A stretch of DNA of 64,000 nucleotides from Marivibrio sp040218065 (GTDB lineage Bacteria; Pseudomonadota; Alphaproteobacteria; UBA8366; Aestuariispiraceae). The stretch's first letter is position 1; each line of letters begins with the position of its first letter. Position numbers and translations under genes: made by a program. This document shows, piece by piece, positions 10,601 through 18,683 of this stretch. The stretch spans positions 1-64,000 of the forward strand of contig NZ_JAVJQE010000015.1 of the NCBI RefSeq assembly GCF_040218065.1. The letters run 5' to 3'. The notes beneath the pieces are model-generated. The model saw nothing but the letters and a program-made list of their open reading frames with translations, did no database searches and was not told the DNA's origin.

Positions 10601-11043
10601 GAGAGGCCGTCGAAGAGAACGAAGCCTACGCCCGACGCTACGGCGTTCGCTACGAGATCGCCTGCGCGCCCGCTTCGATACGGGCGCCGCTCGACGGTTA
10701 TCGGTTGAAGCAGGTGCTCGCCAATCTGCTGTCGAACGGCGCGAAATTCTCTCCGACGGGGGCGGTCGTCTCGGTCGCCGTCGCCGAGAAAGACGCGTGG
10801 GCGCGGGTGTCGGTCACGGATTGCGGCGCCGGCGTGCCGGACGACTTCAAGGACCGCCTGTTCGAGAAGTTCTCGCAAGCCGACGGGTCGGACTCGCGCG
10901 AGAAGGGCGGAACCGGCCTGGGCCTCGCGATTTCCCGCCAACTGATCGACCTGATGGGAGGAGCGATCGGCGTCGCCGACAATCCCGCGGGCGGCGCCGT
11001 CTTCTTCTTCGATTTACCGTTGTCTGAGGACGATGAGCCGTGA
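7651..11043 (+). CDS. Soluble multi-sensor histidine kinase, GAF x3 - PAS x3 - HisKA - HATPase
   Basis: A 1130-residue kinase with no membrane segment or receiver. An N-terminal GAF domain (about 20-165) of the kind common in bacterial kinases is followed by two more weakly GAF-like regions (170-330 and 345-510) and three PAS domains (about 525-640, 645-770, 775-900). HisKA carries His910 in TVSHEIRTPLT, and HATPase_c fills the end with a GTGLGL box. The first PAS looks LOV-like (LLQGADTDP), but GRRPG stands where photoactive LOV domains have GRNCR, so the flavin-binding cysteine is missing. The stop overlaps the next kinase start by 4 bp. Partner receivers are probably the HD-GYP protein or the receivers encoded downstream. 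Confidence 0.9.
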   Translation: MQAPALPSCEGARLAALLEARVLDTPPEERFDRITRLAKRVLGVKIALVSLIDQDRQWFKSRQGLAAQETPRTISFCGHAILGERIFEVPDASADPRFAENPLVLGEPRIRFYAGAPIFTSTGFAAGTLCIIDEAPRRLSADERLILRDLADLVEQEIEISRQRSRRQALEVLAEITTHATDDPQEAMRAAVTAASAFLAMPFAVVGRRDGAMYRILLHGGETGELREGASLPAEETLCASIVDQTAVHVFDERSVEACGAEGAPAPPRAAGFGKIGCYLGVPLELEGGARGALGFYAPEAPPGGLGAAEIEFAERLGRWVARSLGRWEVDRRLERQRRLSELIATAQAEFIRHDGLDAGLHRLLSGALELTQCGLGFFVTLDPPAAAGLTASSGSARLATAARDSAHDRQSEVCERWAAPSDSLLGKVLASGDPLILDDEKAQADPTPIGLPAAAPPIANLLALPVRAQDETIALLVLANRSEGIADALLTLTSPLVAAFAQLVDAARERRERQDERKKLDRLSRVASETSDAVIITDPDGRIEWVNDGFQRLTGYSEAEAVGRRPGPLLQGADTDPAVVGTMREALRRREPFVVEIVNYAKDGAPYWLRINCSPLWRPDGSLEGFMAIESDLTKERAAAAQIEENEKRLSTVIDSTGVGTWVWDMQTDARVYNDRYCELLGYPPDQYRALGPTAWRARLHPDDARGVDQAFAAHLRGDAPFYAATYRMRRKDGSWILIHDRGRVSDWTADGRPVQMSGIHSDVTREKEFEISLQRSETLLRGLFELSPVGIALNDFDTGAFVDVNAALLRATGYDRKTFLTLSSWDLTPVEYGPQEAEQRKALESAGRYGPYEKEYVRKDGKRFPVLLNGLVVRDLAGRRLIWSIIEDISERKRTERLKAEFVSTVSHEIRTPLTALSGSIGLVQGSMADAVPPPMRKLLDIAQKNAMRLNRLVDDLLDFEKLTAGKMVLDRQMEDLCVLVREAVEENEAYARRYGVRYEIACAPASIRAPLDGYRLKQVLANLLSNGAKFSPTGAVVSVAVAEKDAWARVSVTDCGAGVPDDFKDRLFEKFSQADGSDSREKGGTGLGLAISRQLIDLMGGAIGVADNPAGGAVFFFDLPLSEDDEP

Positions 11044-14000
11044 AAATTTTTCGGATGCGGCCGGCGCGCCCGCCCTTTCGCCTTTTCTCGCGCGCGGGGG
11101 GGCTCGGTCTGGCGGCGCTGACCGCGCTGGCGTTGCTCGGCAATCATTTCGCGATCAACGTCTTCTACGGGGTGGACCTAATCTTCGGGTCGGTGGCGAC
11201 GATGATCGCCGCCGTCCTGCTCGGCCCGCTGGCCGCCCTGACGACCGCGCTCGCGGCCGGCTCGTACACCTTTTTCCTATGGGGGCACCCCTACGCGCTG
11301 CTGATCTTTGCGCTCGAAGGGTTGGCCGTGGCGCTGCTCTACCGCGGCGGCCTCCGGAACCTCGTGATCGCGGACATGGTCTACTGGGCGGCGATCGGCG
11401 GACCTTTGGTGCTGCTGTTCTATGGCGGCGTCCTCGGTCTGGACGGCGAGGCCGTCGCGCAGATCGCGCTCAAGCAACCGATCAACGGGCTGTTTAACGC
11501 CCTGCTCGCCGGCTGCATCCTTCTGGCCCTGCAGGTCGGCCGCGCCTGGTTCCGCGCCGAAGATCGGCTGGGTCCGCCGACCTTGGGGGCGCTGCTGTTC
11601 CACGCCCTGCTCGGCGCGATCATGCTCTCGGGCGCCGCGCCGATCATCTACGACAATCGGACCCTGCGCGCCGAAGAAGAACTGGCGTTGGCGCAGCGCC
11701 TGTCGCTGATCGGCGCCACCTTGTCGGAGGACCTCTCCGGGACGGCGGCCGCACTGCGGACCGGGCTTCAGGCGCGCCTCGACCGCCTGGCCGGCGGTGT
11801 GGGCGTTCGGGTCGCCGTGCTGCGGCGTGACGGGACCTTTCTCCTCGGCGACCGAGAACTGGCGGCCCGTCTTGAGAGCACGCCTGCGGAGGCGGCCGAG
11901 GTCGAGGGCCTCTCCTTTCACCCCGGCCAGGCGCAATCGCGCATGGTGCGGTGGCGCAACGGGCTTTATCTGCTGGACGGCGCGCAGCCCCCCGCGGCCG
12001 ACGGCGCGCGGCTGATGATCGCGGCCCCGGCGGAGCCGTTGGCGGCCCGGATGGACGCCGCTGCGGTTCAGCTGTTCCTGATTATGGCCGGGCTGATCAT
12101 GCTGGGCCTGGCGGTCGCCGCGGCGCTCAGCCGGTGGTTGGCGCAGCCGCTCGCGCGGCTGCAACAGGCCAGCGCCGACATCGGGAACCAGGTCTCGGAG
12201 GGTCGACGCCCGACGCTGCCCGGCAGTCCGATCTTCGAGTACGGCGCGCTGGCCGAGACGCTGCGCGATGTGAGCGGACGCCTGTCGTCGAGTTTCGGCG
12301 ACTTGCGCGCCGTTCGCGCGACGCTCGAACAGGAGGTCGAGCGGAGAACGCGCGACCTGAACGATTTCAAGGACGTGCTGGACCGAACCTTGGACTGCGT
12401 CTTCATGTTCGACGGCGAAACGCTGCGCTTCACCTACATGAACGAGGGCGCCCGGCGGCAGGTCGGCTACGACGACGCCGAATTGCGGGCGATGCGGCCG
12501 TTCGATCTGAAGCCTTTGATGGACAAGGAGGCCTTCCTGGCGCTGATCGAACCGTTGCGGTCGGGGCGACGGGAATCGGTGCTGTTCGAAACCGTGCATC
12601 GCAGCAAGACCGGGCGCGAGACGCCGGTCGAGGTGTTCCTCCAATATGTCGCGTCGGCGGGCGCAGGCGGCGGCGGGAGCGGGCGCTTCGTTTCGGTCGT
12701 CCGCGACGTCAGCGAACGCAAACGCTCGGACGAACAGTTCAGAGAACAAGCGGAGACCATCTCGATCATCCTGAACAACATGATGGACGGCGTCGTCACC
12801 GTCGACAGGAACGGCGTCCTGATCGCGATCAACAAGGCCGCCCGCACGATGCTGGGATACGAAGAGGACGAGGTCTTGGGGCGCGACGTCGGCCTGTTTT
12901 TCGCCGACCCGCGGGACGCGGGGAATTTCCGGCGTCTCAGCGCGATCCAGGAGGCGGCCGCGCCCGCGCCGGTCGACAGCCAGCATGAGGTCGAGACGCT
13001 GACGAAGGACGGGCGGCGCGTGCCGATCGAACTGGCGATCTCGAGCGCCACGCGAGGAGGCCGGCCGATTTTCATCGGCGCCATGCGCGACATCACGGAG
13101 CGCAAGCGGGTCGAACGCCTCAAGAACGAGTTCATCTCCACCGTCAGTCACGAACTGCGCACCCCGTTGACGGCGATTTCCGGGGCGTTGGGCCTGATCG
13201 CCGGCGGCGCGGTCGGCGCGGTGCCGGACAAGGCGTTGGAGATGGTCGCGATCGCCCAATCCAACAGCCGGCGGCTCAAACATCTGATCAACGATCTGCT
13301 GGATATCGAAAAGCTCGCGGCCGGCCAGATGCGCTTCGACATGAAGCGCTGCTCCCTGCGCGCGTTGATCGACGAGGCGCTCGCCGCCAACGGCGGGATC
13401 GGCGCGGAGCAGGGCGTCGCCCTGGTCCTAGACGGCGAGATCGCCGACGTGTCGATCTTCGTGGACGCACATCGCTTCGCCCAGATTCTGTCCAACCTGA
13501 TCTCGAACGCCGTGAAGTTCTCGCCGCCGGAAGGCGCGGTGGAGATATCGACCGAGCGACGCGGCGCGAGGGTCAGGGTCAACATCACGGATCACGGGAC
13601 CGGCGTGCCGCCGTCCTTCCGCGACCGGATCTTCGAGAAATTCGCGCAAGCCGACGCCTCGGACAGCCGAAAGCGCGGCGGCAGCGGCCTCGGCCTCGCG
13701 ATCACGCGCGAATTGGTGGAGCGTATGGGCGGATCGGTCGATTTCGTCTCGGTCGAAGGGCGGGGCGCGCGCTTTTTCGTCGAGCTCCCCTGGATCGCCG
13801 AGGGGGCGCAGGGCGACGCCGACGCGCCGACGCCGGACTGGGACGCGGACGCTTCCCGGATTCTCGTCGTCGAAGACGACGTCGACGCGGCCGTCGTCCT
13901 GGAGCTCATTCTTCGGCGCGCCGGCTACAAGGTCGACGTGGCGTACAGCGGCAAAGAGGCGCTGCATTGCGCCGAGCGGCGTCCCTACGACCTGATTTCG

Positions 14001-14600
14001 GTGGATGTGGGGCTTCCTGACATGAGCGGGGTCGACGTCATTCGGCGGATTCGCCACGGCGGCTTGAACGCGACCGTCCCGATCCTGGTGGTTTCAGCCG
14101 AGATGTCGGACGGCCGCCTGGCCCTGAACGCGCCGGAAGGGCCGATCGAGTGGCTGGCCAAGCCGTTCGACGAAAGCCGCCTGCTGCAAGCCGTCGCCCG
14201 GGAGGTGCGGGCGTCGGACGGCCCGCGGCTGAAGGTCCTGCATGTCGAGGACGATCTGGATATGCAGCGGCTGGTGCGGACCGCGCTCAGCCGCATCGCC
14301 GACTGCAGCGCGGCCGGCAGCCTCGCCGAAGCGCGGCGTCTCTTGGTCGCAGACGCGTTCCAACTGGTCGTGCTCGATTTGCGCCTGCCCGACGGGTCGG
14401 GCTGGGATCTTCTGGAGGATCTTCGGCGCGACCATCCGACGGCGCGCGTGATCGTGCTCTCGGCGGCGGACCTCGGGCCGGAAGACCGCGCGCGGGTGGA
14501 GAAGGCGCTGCTGAAATCGAAATGGACGCCGCACGCCATGCTGCAGGCGGTCGACCTCAACGCCGCGCCGCGCAAAAGCGATCAGGAGGACCCGGTATGA
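11040..14600 (+). CDS. Membrane-bound hybrid histidine kinase with two C-terminal receivers
   Basis: A 1186-residue protein starting at GTG 11040 inside the previous stop. The first 200 residues form several hydrophobic helices resembling a 5TM-LYT/MASE-type sensor. A putative extracytoplasmic stretch (about 205-340), a further membrane helix (343-364) and a HAMP-like linker follow. Then come two PAS domains (about 445-690), HisKA with His704 in TVSHELRTPLT, HATPase_c (800-915) and two receivers (about 938-1050 and 1063-1180, Asp in ISVDVGLPD and VVLDLRLPD). It is the only kinase in the block anchored in the membrane. Its HisKA region is close in sequence to that of the preceding kinase, which suggests duplication. 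The stop overlaps the next start (ATGA). Confidence 0.9.
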   Translation: MKIFRMRPARPPFRLFSRAGGLGLAALTALALLGNHFAINVFYGVDLIFGSVATMIAAVLLGPLAALTTALAAGSYTFFLWGHPYALLIFALEGLAVALLYRGGLRNLVIADMVYWAAIGGPLVLLFYGGVLGLDGEAVAQIALKQPINGLFNALLAGCILLALQVGRAWFRAEDRLGPPTLGALLFHALLGAIMLSGAAPIIYDNRTLRAEEELALAQRLSLIGATLSEDLSGTAAALRTGLQARLDRLAGGVGVRVAVLRRDGTFLLGDRELAARLESTPAEAAEVEGLSFHPGQAQSRMVRWRNGLYLLDGAQPPAADGARLMIAAPAEPLAARMDAAAVQLFLIMAGLIMLGLAVAAALSRWLAQPLARLQQASADIGNQVSEGRRPTLPGSPIFEYGALAETLRDVSGRLSSSFGDLRAVRATLEQEVERRTRDLNDFKDVLDRTLDCVFMFDGETLRFTYMNEGARRQVGYDDAELRAMRPFDLKPLMDKEAFLALIEPLRSGRRESVLFETVHRSKTGRETPVEVFLQYVASAGAGGGGSGRFVSVVRDVSERKRSDEQFREQAETISIILNNMMDGVVTVDRNGVLIAINKAARTMLGYEEDEVLGRDVGLFFADPRDAGNFRRLSAIQEAAAPAPVDSQHEVETLTKDGRRVPIELAISSATRGGRPIFIGAMRDITERKRVERLKNEFISTVSHELRTPLTAISGALGLIAGGAVGAVPDKALEMVAIAQSNSRRLKHLINDLLDIEKLAAGQMRFDMKRCSLRALIDEALAANGGIGAEQGVALVLDGEIADVSIFVDAHRFAQILSNLISNAVKFSPPEGAVEISTERRGARVRVNITDHGTGVPPSFRDRIFEKFAQADASDSRKRGGSGLGLAITRELVERMGGSVDFVSVEGRGARFFVELPWIAEGAQGDADAPTPDWDADASRILVVEDDVDAAVVLELILRRAGYKVDVAYSGKEALHCAERRPYDLISVDVGLPDMSGVDVIRRIRHGGLNATVPILVVSAEMSDGRLALNAPEGPIEWLAKPFDESRLLQAVAREVRASDGPRLKVLHVEDDLDMQRLVRTALSRIADCSAAGSLAEARRLLVADAFQLVVLDLRLPDGSGWDLLEDLRRDHPTARVIVLSAADLGPEDRARVEKALLKSKWTPHAMLQAVDLNAAPRKSDQEDPV

Positions 14601-14977
14601 GCGAACTCGAACGCATCCTTTACGTCGAGGACGAGGACGATATTCGGGAGGTCGCAAAGCTCGCCCTTGAGGCGGTGGGGGGATTCGTCGTCAAGCTCTG
14701 CGCCAACGGCGAACGGGCGCTGGCCGAGGCGGAGGCGTTCAAGCCCGACTTGATCCTGTTGGACGTCATGATGCCCGGCATGGACGGTCCCACGACCCTG
14801 CAGCGGCTGCGCGCCTCGCCGGGTCTCGAAACGACGCCGGTGATTTTCATGACGGCGAAGGTGCAACCCTCAGAAGTCGCGCATTTCAAGTCGCTGGGGG
14901 CGCTCGACGTCATCCCCAAGCCGTTCGACCCTATGCGGCTCGCGGATCAGATCCGAGCGATCGCCGGCGGGGCGTGA
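14597..14977 (+). CDS. Single-domain response regulator (CheY-like)
   Basis: A 126-residue stand-alone receiver with all key residues: acidic pocket EDEDD near residues 11-15, acceptor Asp56 in LILLDVMMPG, Thr in FMTAK and Lys in IPKPFD. It has no output domain, so it either carries phosphate to an Hpt (for example His52 of the first kinase) or acts by protein binding. AGGAGGA at 14584-14590 lies 6 nt before the ATG, an unusually strong ribosome-binding site for this block. That suggests it is made in excess over the kinase whose stop it overlaps. It is the last gene of the signalling run. Confidence 0.92.
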   Translation: MSELERILYVEDEDDIREVAKLALEAVGGFVVKLCANGERALAEAEAFKPDLILLDVMMPGMDGPTTLQRLRASPGLETTPVIFMTAKVQPSEVAHFKSLGALDVIPKPFDPMRLADQIRAIAGGA

Positions 14978-15110
14978 GGGCGCTGCGGGACGGCCGGCCT
15001 CGGCTGAGGCGGCCGCCTAGACCCATGTCGAAGACGCAGGGCGGCGCGGCCTGGAAGACGAGGTCCGAACGCAAGAAAGCCCGGGATGCGGCGATCGCAC
15101 GAAGAGAGAA

Positions 15111-15157
15111 TGGCGTTCCCGGGAAGATTCGAACTCCCAATCTTCTGATCCGTAGTC
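15111..15157 (-). repeat. Displaced 3' fragment of tRNA-Arg (island attachment-site copy)
   Basis: These 47 bases match 44 of 47 bases of 34036-34082, the 3' part of the intact tRNA-Arg gene, in the same orientation. The fragment keeps the CCA end, the T arm and the 3' half of the anticodon arm, including the anticodon bases, but has no D arm or 5' acceptor strand. It is therefore not a tRNA gene. Two of the three differences fall in the acceptor stem. This is what is left when an element integrates at a tRNA 3' end. The surrounding 14978-15381 holds no gene; only an imperfect GC-rich hairpin near 14995-15018 was noticed. Confidence 0.8.
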
Positions 15158-15381
15158 GGCGGGGTTTTCCGGAACCCCGGGGGCCGTTCCCGAAACAGCT
15201 ATCCGAAGTCGCTCCTGGTCCGTCCGCGCGCCCGGCTTTTTCGGATACCCCTTGCACCACAGCGTAAAGCGAACCGACGGTTCGGCGGAAAGGGACGGAC
15301 CGAACGACCGACGCATTCGGCTTCGATCGCCCAAGGAACGCCTCGCCGATATGCCGCCGGCTGCTTTTCGGGCGCGGGGCC

Positions 15382-16551
15382 TCAGGCGCTGCGGTACAGC
15401 TTGGTCATCACATATTCGCGATGTTTCAGCGCCTCGGCCGCCGTCAGCCGGCCGTTGCAGGTGCGCCGCGTGACGTCGATCAACGCGTCGCCCGCCTGAT
15501 CCAGATCCATCTCGCCGCGCAGGATGCCGGAGCAGTCGAGATCCACATGCTCGCCCATCTCGCGAACGGTCTTCGGGTTGGCGGTCAGCTTGATCACCGG
15601 CTCGATCGGGTTGCCGATGATGTTGCCCTGACCGGTCGGGAACAGGTGCACGACGAAGCCGGCCGCGGCCTGCAGGGTGACGCACTCGGCGGCGGCGGAG
15701 GAGGTGTCCATGAAGTAGAGGCCGGCGCCTTTCTCCGGCGCCTCGGCCGGCGCCAGCACGTCGATGAACTTCGCCTTCTTGCCGATCTTCTGCAGATTGC
15801 CGAAGGCCTTCTCCTCGATCGTCGTCAGGCCGCCGGCGATGTTCCCCGCGGTCGGCTGGCTTTCGGAGAGGTCGGAGGTCTTATGCGGCTCGATCACCTC
15901 GTCCATATAGGCCTGCCAAGTCTTCAGGAACTTCTCGCCGATCTCGGGCGTCGCGGCGCGTTGGGCGCAGACCTTCTCCGCGCCCGTCAGCTCCGAGGTC
16001 TCGCCGAAGCATGTGTAGGCGCCCGCCTCGTCCATCTTGTCGATCAGATTGCCGACCGTCGGGCAGGAGGCGAGGCCGGAGGTGGTGTCGCTCTCGCCGC
16101 ATTTCGTCGAGATCCACAGCTCCGACATGTCGCAGGGCTCGCGCTGCAGCTCGCTCGCCCACTGCACCATCTCCTTGGCCTTGCGCGAGGCGTCGGCGAC
16201 GGTCTTGATCTCACCCGCTCCTTCGATCGCGAACCCCTCGACCGGCTTGCCGGTCGCGGCGACGCCCTCGACCACGCGGCCGGTCCATTTCGGCTCGATC
16301 CCGATGACGATGACGGCGGCGACGTTCGGATTGCAGCCGGTCCCGATCAGGGTGCGGAAATGCAGATCCAGATCAGCTCCGAACTGCAGCCGGCCGTAAT
16401 GGTGCGGCAGCGCCATGCAGCCGTCGATGTTGTTCGCCACTTTTTCGGACGCGGCGTTGGACAGATCGTCGAGCGGCAGGATCACGACGTGGTTGCGAAC
16501 GCCCACCCGGCCGTTGTCTCGGCGATAGCCGTTGAAGGTCATGTTGCTCAT
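15382..16551 (-). CDS. suyB: (2R)-sulfolactate sulfo-lyase, large subunit
   Basis: A 389-residue protein of the UxaA/altronate dehydratase C-terminal family. With SuyA it cleaves sulfolactate to pyruvate and sulfite in the cytoplasm. The family's conserved cysteines appear in GTGCNPN and in STKCGESDTTSGLASCP, where a metal or cluster is usually bound, and GQGNIIGNPIEPV lies near the C-terminus. Altronate and galactarate dehydratases share this fold. The adjacent 95-residue SAF-domain gene and the HpsN homologue upstream point to SuyB instead. ATG 16551 is chosen, 5 bp after the suyA stop; a GTG at 16560 overlapping that stop is an alternative. It is the last gene of the minus-strand run that starts with hpsN. 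Confidence 0.9.
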   Translation of the reverse strand: MSNMTFNGYRRDNGRVGVRNHVVILPLDDLSNAASEKVANNIDGCMALPHHYGRLQFGADLDLHFRTLIGTGCNPNVAAVIVIGIEPKWTGRVVEGVAATGKPVEGFAIEGAGEIKTVADASRKAKEMVQWASELQREPCDMSELWISTKCGESDTTSGLASCPTVGNLIDKMDEAGAYTCFGETSELTGAEKVCAQRAATPEIGEKFLKTWQAYMDEVIEPHKTSDLSESQPTAGNIAGGLTTIEEKAFGNLQKIGKKAKFIDVLAPAEAPEKGAGLYFMDTSSAAAECVTLQAAAGFVVHLFPTGQGNIIGNPIEPVIKLTANPKTVREMGEHVDLDCSGILRGEMDLDQAGDALIDVTRRTCNGRLTAAEALKHREYVMTKLYRSA

Positions 16552-16556
16552 CGCGC

Positions 16557-16844
16557 TCACCACTTCTTCGTTTTAACGTTTTGCACATGGGCGTGGCCGC
16601 CCGCTTCGATGTCGGCGACGGCTTTGCCGATGTCGTGGCCGTATTTGAGGATCGTGTCTCCGCTCTTGATCTCCGAGAGCGCGATCTTGTGACCGAGCGG
16701 GATGTCCGCCTTGGAGAGGATTTGAAGGCGGCTGTCGTTCTCCATCACCCAGCCGTCCAGCGTCATGCCGGCGGTGACGCCTTCCACCACGATCACGCCG
16801 ACGGTGTCGGCGACGTCGTGGACGATGAAATGTGGGCTGCTCAC
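16557..16844 (-). CDS. suyA: (2R)-sulfolactate sulfo-lyase, small subunit
   Basis: A 95-residue SAF-domain protein starting at GTG 16844, with GGGAGAA about 5 nt upstream. Features seen are the family opening (HFIVHDVADTVGVIVVEGV), the central MENDSRLQILSKADIPLGHKIAL and a C-terminal KYGHDIGKAVADIEAGGHAHVQN, typical of the small subunit of UxaA-type lyases. In these systems the two subunits are separate genes side by side, as here. It lies between the Zn-alcohol dehydrogenase (37 bp upstream) and suyB. It is needed with SuyB for C-S bond cleavage. Confidence 0.92.
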   Translation of the reverse strand: MSSPHFIVHDVADTVGVIVVEGVTAGMTLDGWVMENDSRLQILSKADIPLGHKIALSEIKSGDTILKYGHDIGKAVADIEAGGHAHVQNVKTKKW

Positions 16845-16881
16845 CAGTTTCTCCCTTCGTTGGATTGAGCCTGTCGCATCC

Positions 16882-17889
16882 TCATGCGCAGCCTTGCGGG
16901 CGCAGGATGATCTTTGAAGCCGCGGTGCGGCCCGCCGTGAGATCGGCGAAAGCGCCCGCGCCGTCGGCGAGCGGACGCTCTTCGAACCAGTCGAGCGGGC
17001 CGAGCGCGCCGTCGGCCATCGCGGCCAGCGCGCCCGCGAAATCCGCCGGCGTATAGGTGTAGGCCCCGAAGACGGCGATCTCCTGCAGCGTGATCTTGCG
17101 CACGTCGAGGCCGTCGGCGCCTTGCGCCAGACCGATATGCACGATCACCCCGCCCGGACGGACCGCGGCCGACGACGCGCGCCGCGTCGCGTCGGCGCCG
17201 ACGCAGTCGATCACCACGTCGATGGAATTCTCCGCCGGCCCCGCCTCGGCCGTCGGATCGTAGGGCGAAGAGACTCCGGTTCGCGCCACGCCCTTGCGCC
17301 GCATCGGGTTGGTCTCGGCCAGCGCGATCGACCGGCAGCCGAAGGCCTTGAGCGACAAGGCCGCCGACAGGCCGACCGCGCCCCCGCCGAAGACCAGCGC
17401 GCGACATTCGGACAACGGCTTGTCGCCGGCCCGCGCGGCGATCTTCACCCCATGCCAGGCGGTGGCGACGGGCTCGGCGAGCGCGGCCTTGGTCATGTCC
17501 ACGCCGTCCGGAACGGGGGAGAGGTTGCGCCGGGGAATGCGCACCAGATCGGCGAAGGCGCCCTGACGCGGCGCCATCGAGATGATCTGCCGGTCGGCGC
17601 ACAGATTGCTGCGCCCGCCGAGACAGGCGGGGCAGGCGCCGCAGGTGACGAGCGGGTTGATGACGACGCGCCGCCCCGCCTCCGGCCCGTCGACGACGAC
17701 GCCGCTGGCTTCATGCCCTAGGATAAGCGGCGCCGGACGCCGGGAATCATGGCCGAGATAGGCGTGCAGGTCGGACCCGCACACCCCGACAGCCGCCACG
17801 CGCACCAGCACCTCGTCGGTCTCCGGCTGCGGCTCGGGCGCATCCTCATAGCTCAAGCTCTCGGGTCCGGTGTAGATGAGCGCCTTCAT
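16882..17889 (-). CDS. Zinc-dependent alcohol dehydrogenase, candidate DHPS 2-dehydrogenase (HpsO/HpsP role)
   Basis: A 335-residue medium-chain dehydrogenase. Catalytic-zinc residues appear in GVCGSDLH and GHEASGVV, and the structural-zinc cysteines in CGACPACLGGRSNLC. The NAD-binding loop is GGGAVGLSAAL. Characterised DHPS pathways use two 2-dehydrogenases that interconvert the enantiomers through a ketone. This gene and the SDR gene 13 bp upstream fit that pair by position, between hpsN and suyAB. Which enantiomer each uses cannot be told from sequence. ATG 17889 is preferred to an in-frame upstream start because it has a GGAGG and lies after the SDR stop. Confidence 0.75.
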   Translation of the reverse strand: MKALIYTGPESLSYEDAPEPQPETDEVLVRVAAVGVCGSDLHAYLGHDSRRPAPLILGHEASGVVVDGPEAGRRVVINPLVTCGACPACLGGRSNLCADRQIISMAPRQGAFADLVRIPRRNLSPVPDGVDMTKAALAEPVATAWHGVKIAARAGDKPLSECRALVFGGGAVGLSAALSLKAFGCRSIALAETNPMRRKGVARTGVSSPYDPTAEAGPAENSIDVVIDCVGADATRRASSAAVRPGGVIVHIGLAQGADGLDVRKITLQEIAVFGAYTYTPADFAGALAAMADGALGPLDWFEERPLADGAGAFADLTAGRTAASKIILRPQGCA

Positions 17890-17902
17890 GCCCTCCGCCC
17901 TT

Positions 17903-18670
17903 TCATTTCGCCGTGAAGCCGCCGTCGACATAAAGGACCTGGCCGGTCACGTAGCCGGCCGCTTCCGAGCAGAAGAAGACCGCCGGTCCGATCAAATCCT
18001 CCAGCCTTCCGTTACGACCCAGGCAGGTTTGCGCGGCGAGGCGCTCGACCGTCGCCCGGTCCTCGAAGACCCGCGCGGTCAGATCGGTCGGGAAGAAGCC
18101 TGGGGCGAGCGCGTTGCACAGGATTCCGTCGCGCGACCAAGCCTCGGCCATCGCGCGGGTGAGCTGCGCGACCCCGCCCTTGGAGGCGCCGTAGGGGGCG
18201 CCGTCGGGAAAGGCCCGCGACGCCTGCAGCGAGGCGATATTCAAGATGCGTCCCCAGCCCTTGGCCCGCATGCCCGGAACCAAGCCGCGCGCCAGAAAGA
18301 AAGGGGTGGAGAGGTTGAGGTCGAGGGTGGCCCGCCATTCCTCGACCGTCACGCTCTCCACCGGGCGGCGGGGATTGACGCCGGCGGCGTTCACCAGGAT
18401 GTCGATCGGCCCGAAGCGCTCGACCGCGCCGACCCCCACCGCCTCCGCCTGCTCCGGCGCGCCGAGATCGGCCCGCAGACCCTCCGCCTCTCCCCCGGCG
18501 GCGCGAACCGCCGCCGCCCAATCCTCTAGCGGCTCCAAGCGTCGGGCGACCCCGATCACGGACGCGCCCGCCGCCGCCAGGCCGCTCGCCAGGGTGCGTC
18601 CAATCCCGGAGCTGGCCCCGGTGACGAGCGCCCGGCGACCGGCAAGGCTGAAGGACGGCGCCTGCATCAT
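17903..18670 (-). CDS. Short-chain dehydrogenase/reductase, candidate DHPS 2-dehydrogenase (HpsO/HpsP role)
   Basis: A 255-residue classical SDR: cofactor motif TGASSGIG near residue 17, NAAG (about 93-96), catalytic Ser in NIASLQ, and the Y-x-x-x-K pair in YGASKGG. The C-terminal YVTGQVLYVDGGF is typical of the family. An Asp/Arg pattern after strand 2 (VARRLEPLE) does not clearly decide NAD versus NADP. It starts 13 bp after hpsN and precedes the Zn-alcohol dehydrogenase, so it is probably the other half of the DHPS epimerising pair. Two adjacent ATG codons exist (18670 and 18667). General sugar-alcohol oxidation is the alternative if the neighbourhood is ignored. Confidence 0.75.
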   Translation of the reverse strand: MMQAPSFSLAGRRALVTGASSGIGRTLASGLAAAGASVIGVARRLEPLEDWAAAVRAAGGEAEGLRADLGAPEQAEAVGVGAVERFGPIDILVNAAGVNPRRPVESVTVEEWRATLDLNLSTPFFLARGLVPGMRAKGWGRILNIASLQASRAFPDGAPYGASKGGVAQLTRAMAEAWSRDGILCNALAPGFFPTDLTARVFEDRATVERLAAQTCLGRNGRLEDLIGPAVFFCSEAAGYVTGQVLYVDGGFTAK

Positions 18671-18683
18671 CCGACGGTTCGCC

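Noticed and set aside
11277..13283. Long minus-strand reading frame of 668 codons
   Set aside because: Shadow frame of the 1186-residue kinase; Arg/Gln/Gly-rich, with no domain, and opposite to clear HisKA, PAS and HATPase motifs. Similar long frames opposite the other kinases and ccm genes were rejected for the same reason.
15111..15157. A second functional tRNA-Arg gene
   Set aside because: Only the 3' part is present; the 5' acceptor strand and D arm are absent.
15382..16844. Altronate or galactarate dehydratase subunits
   Set aside because: Same family, but the context is sulfonate degradation and there are no hexuronate genes.
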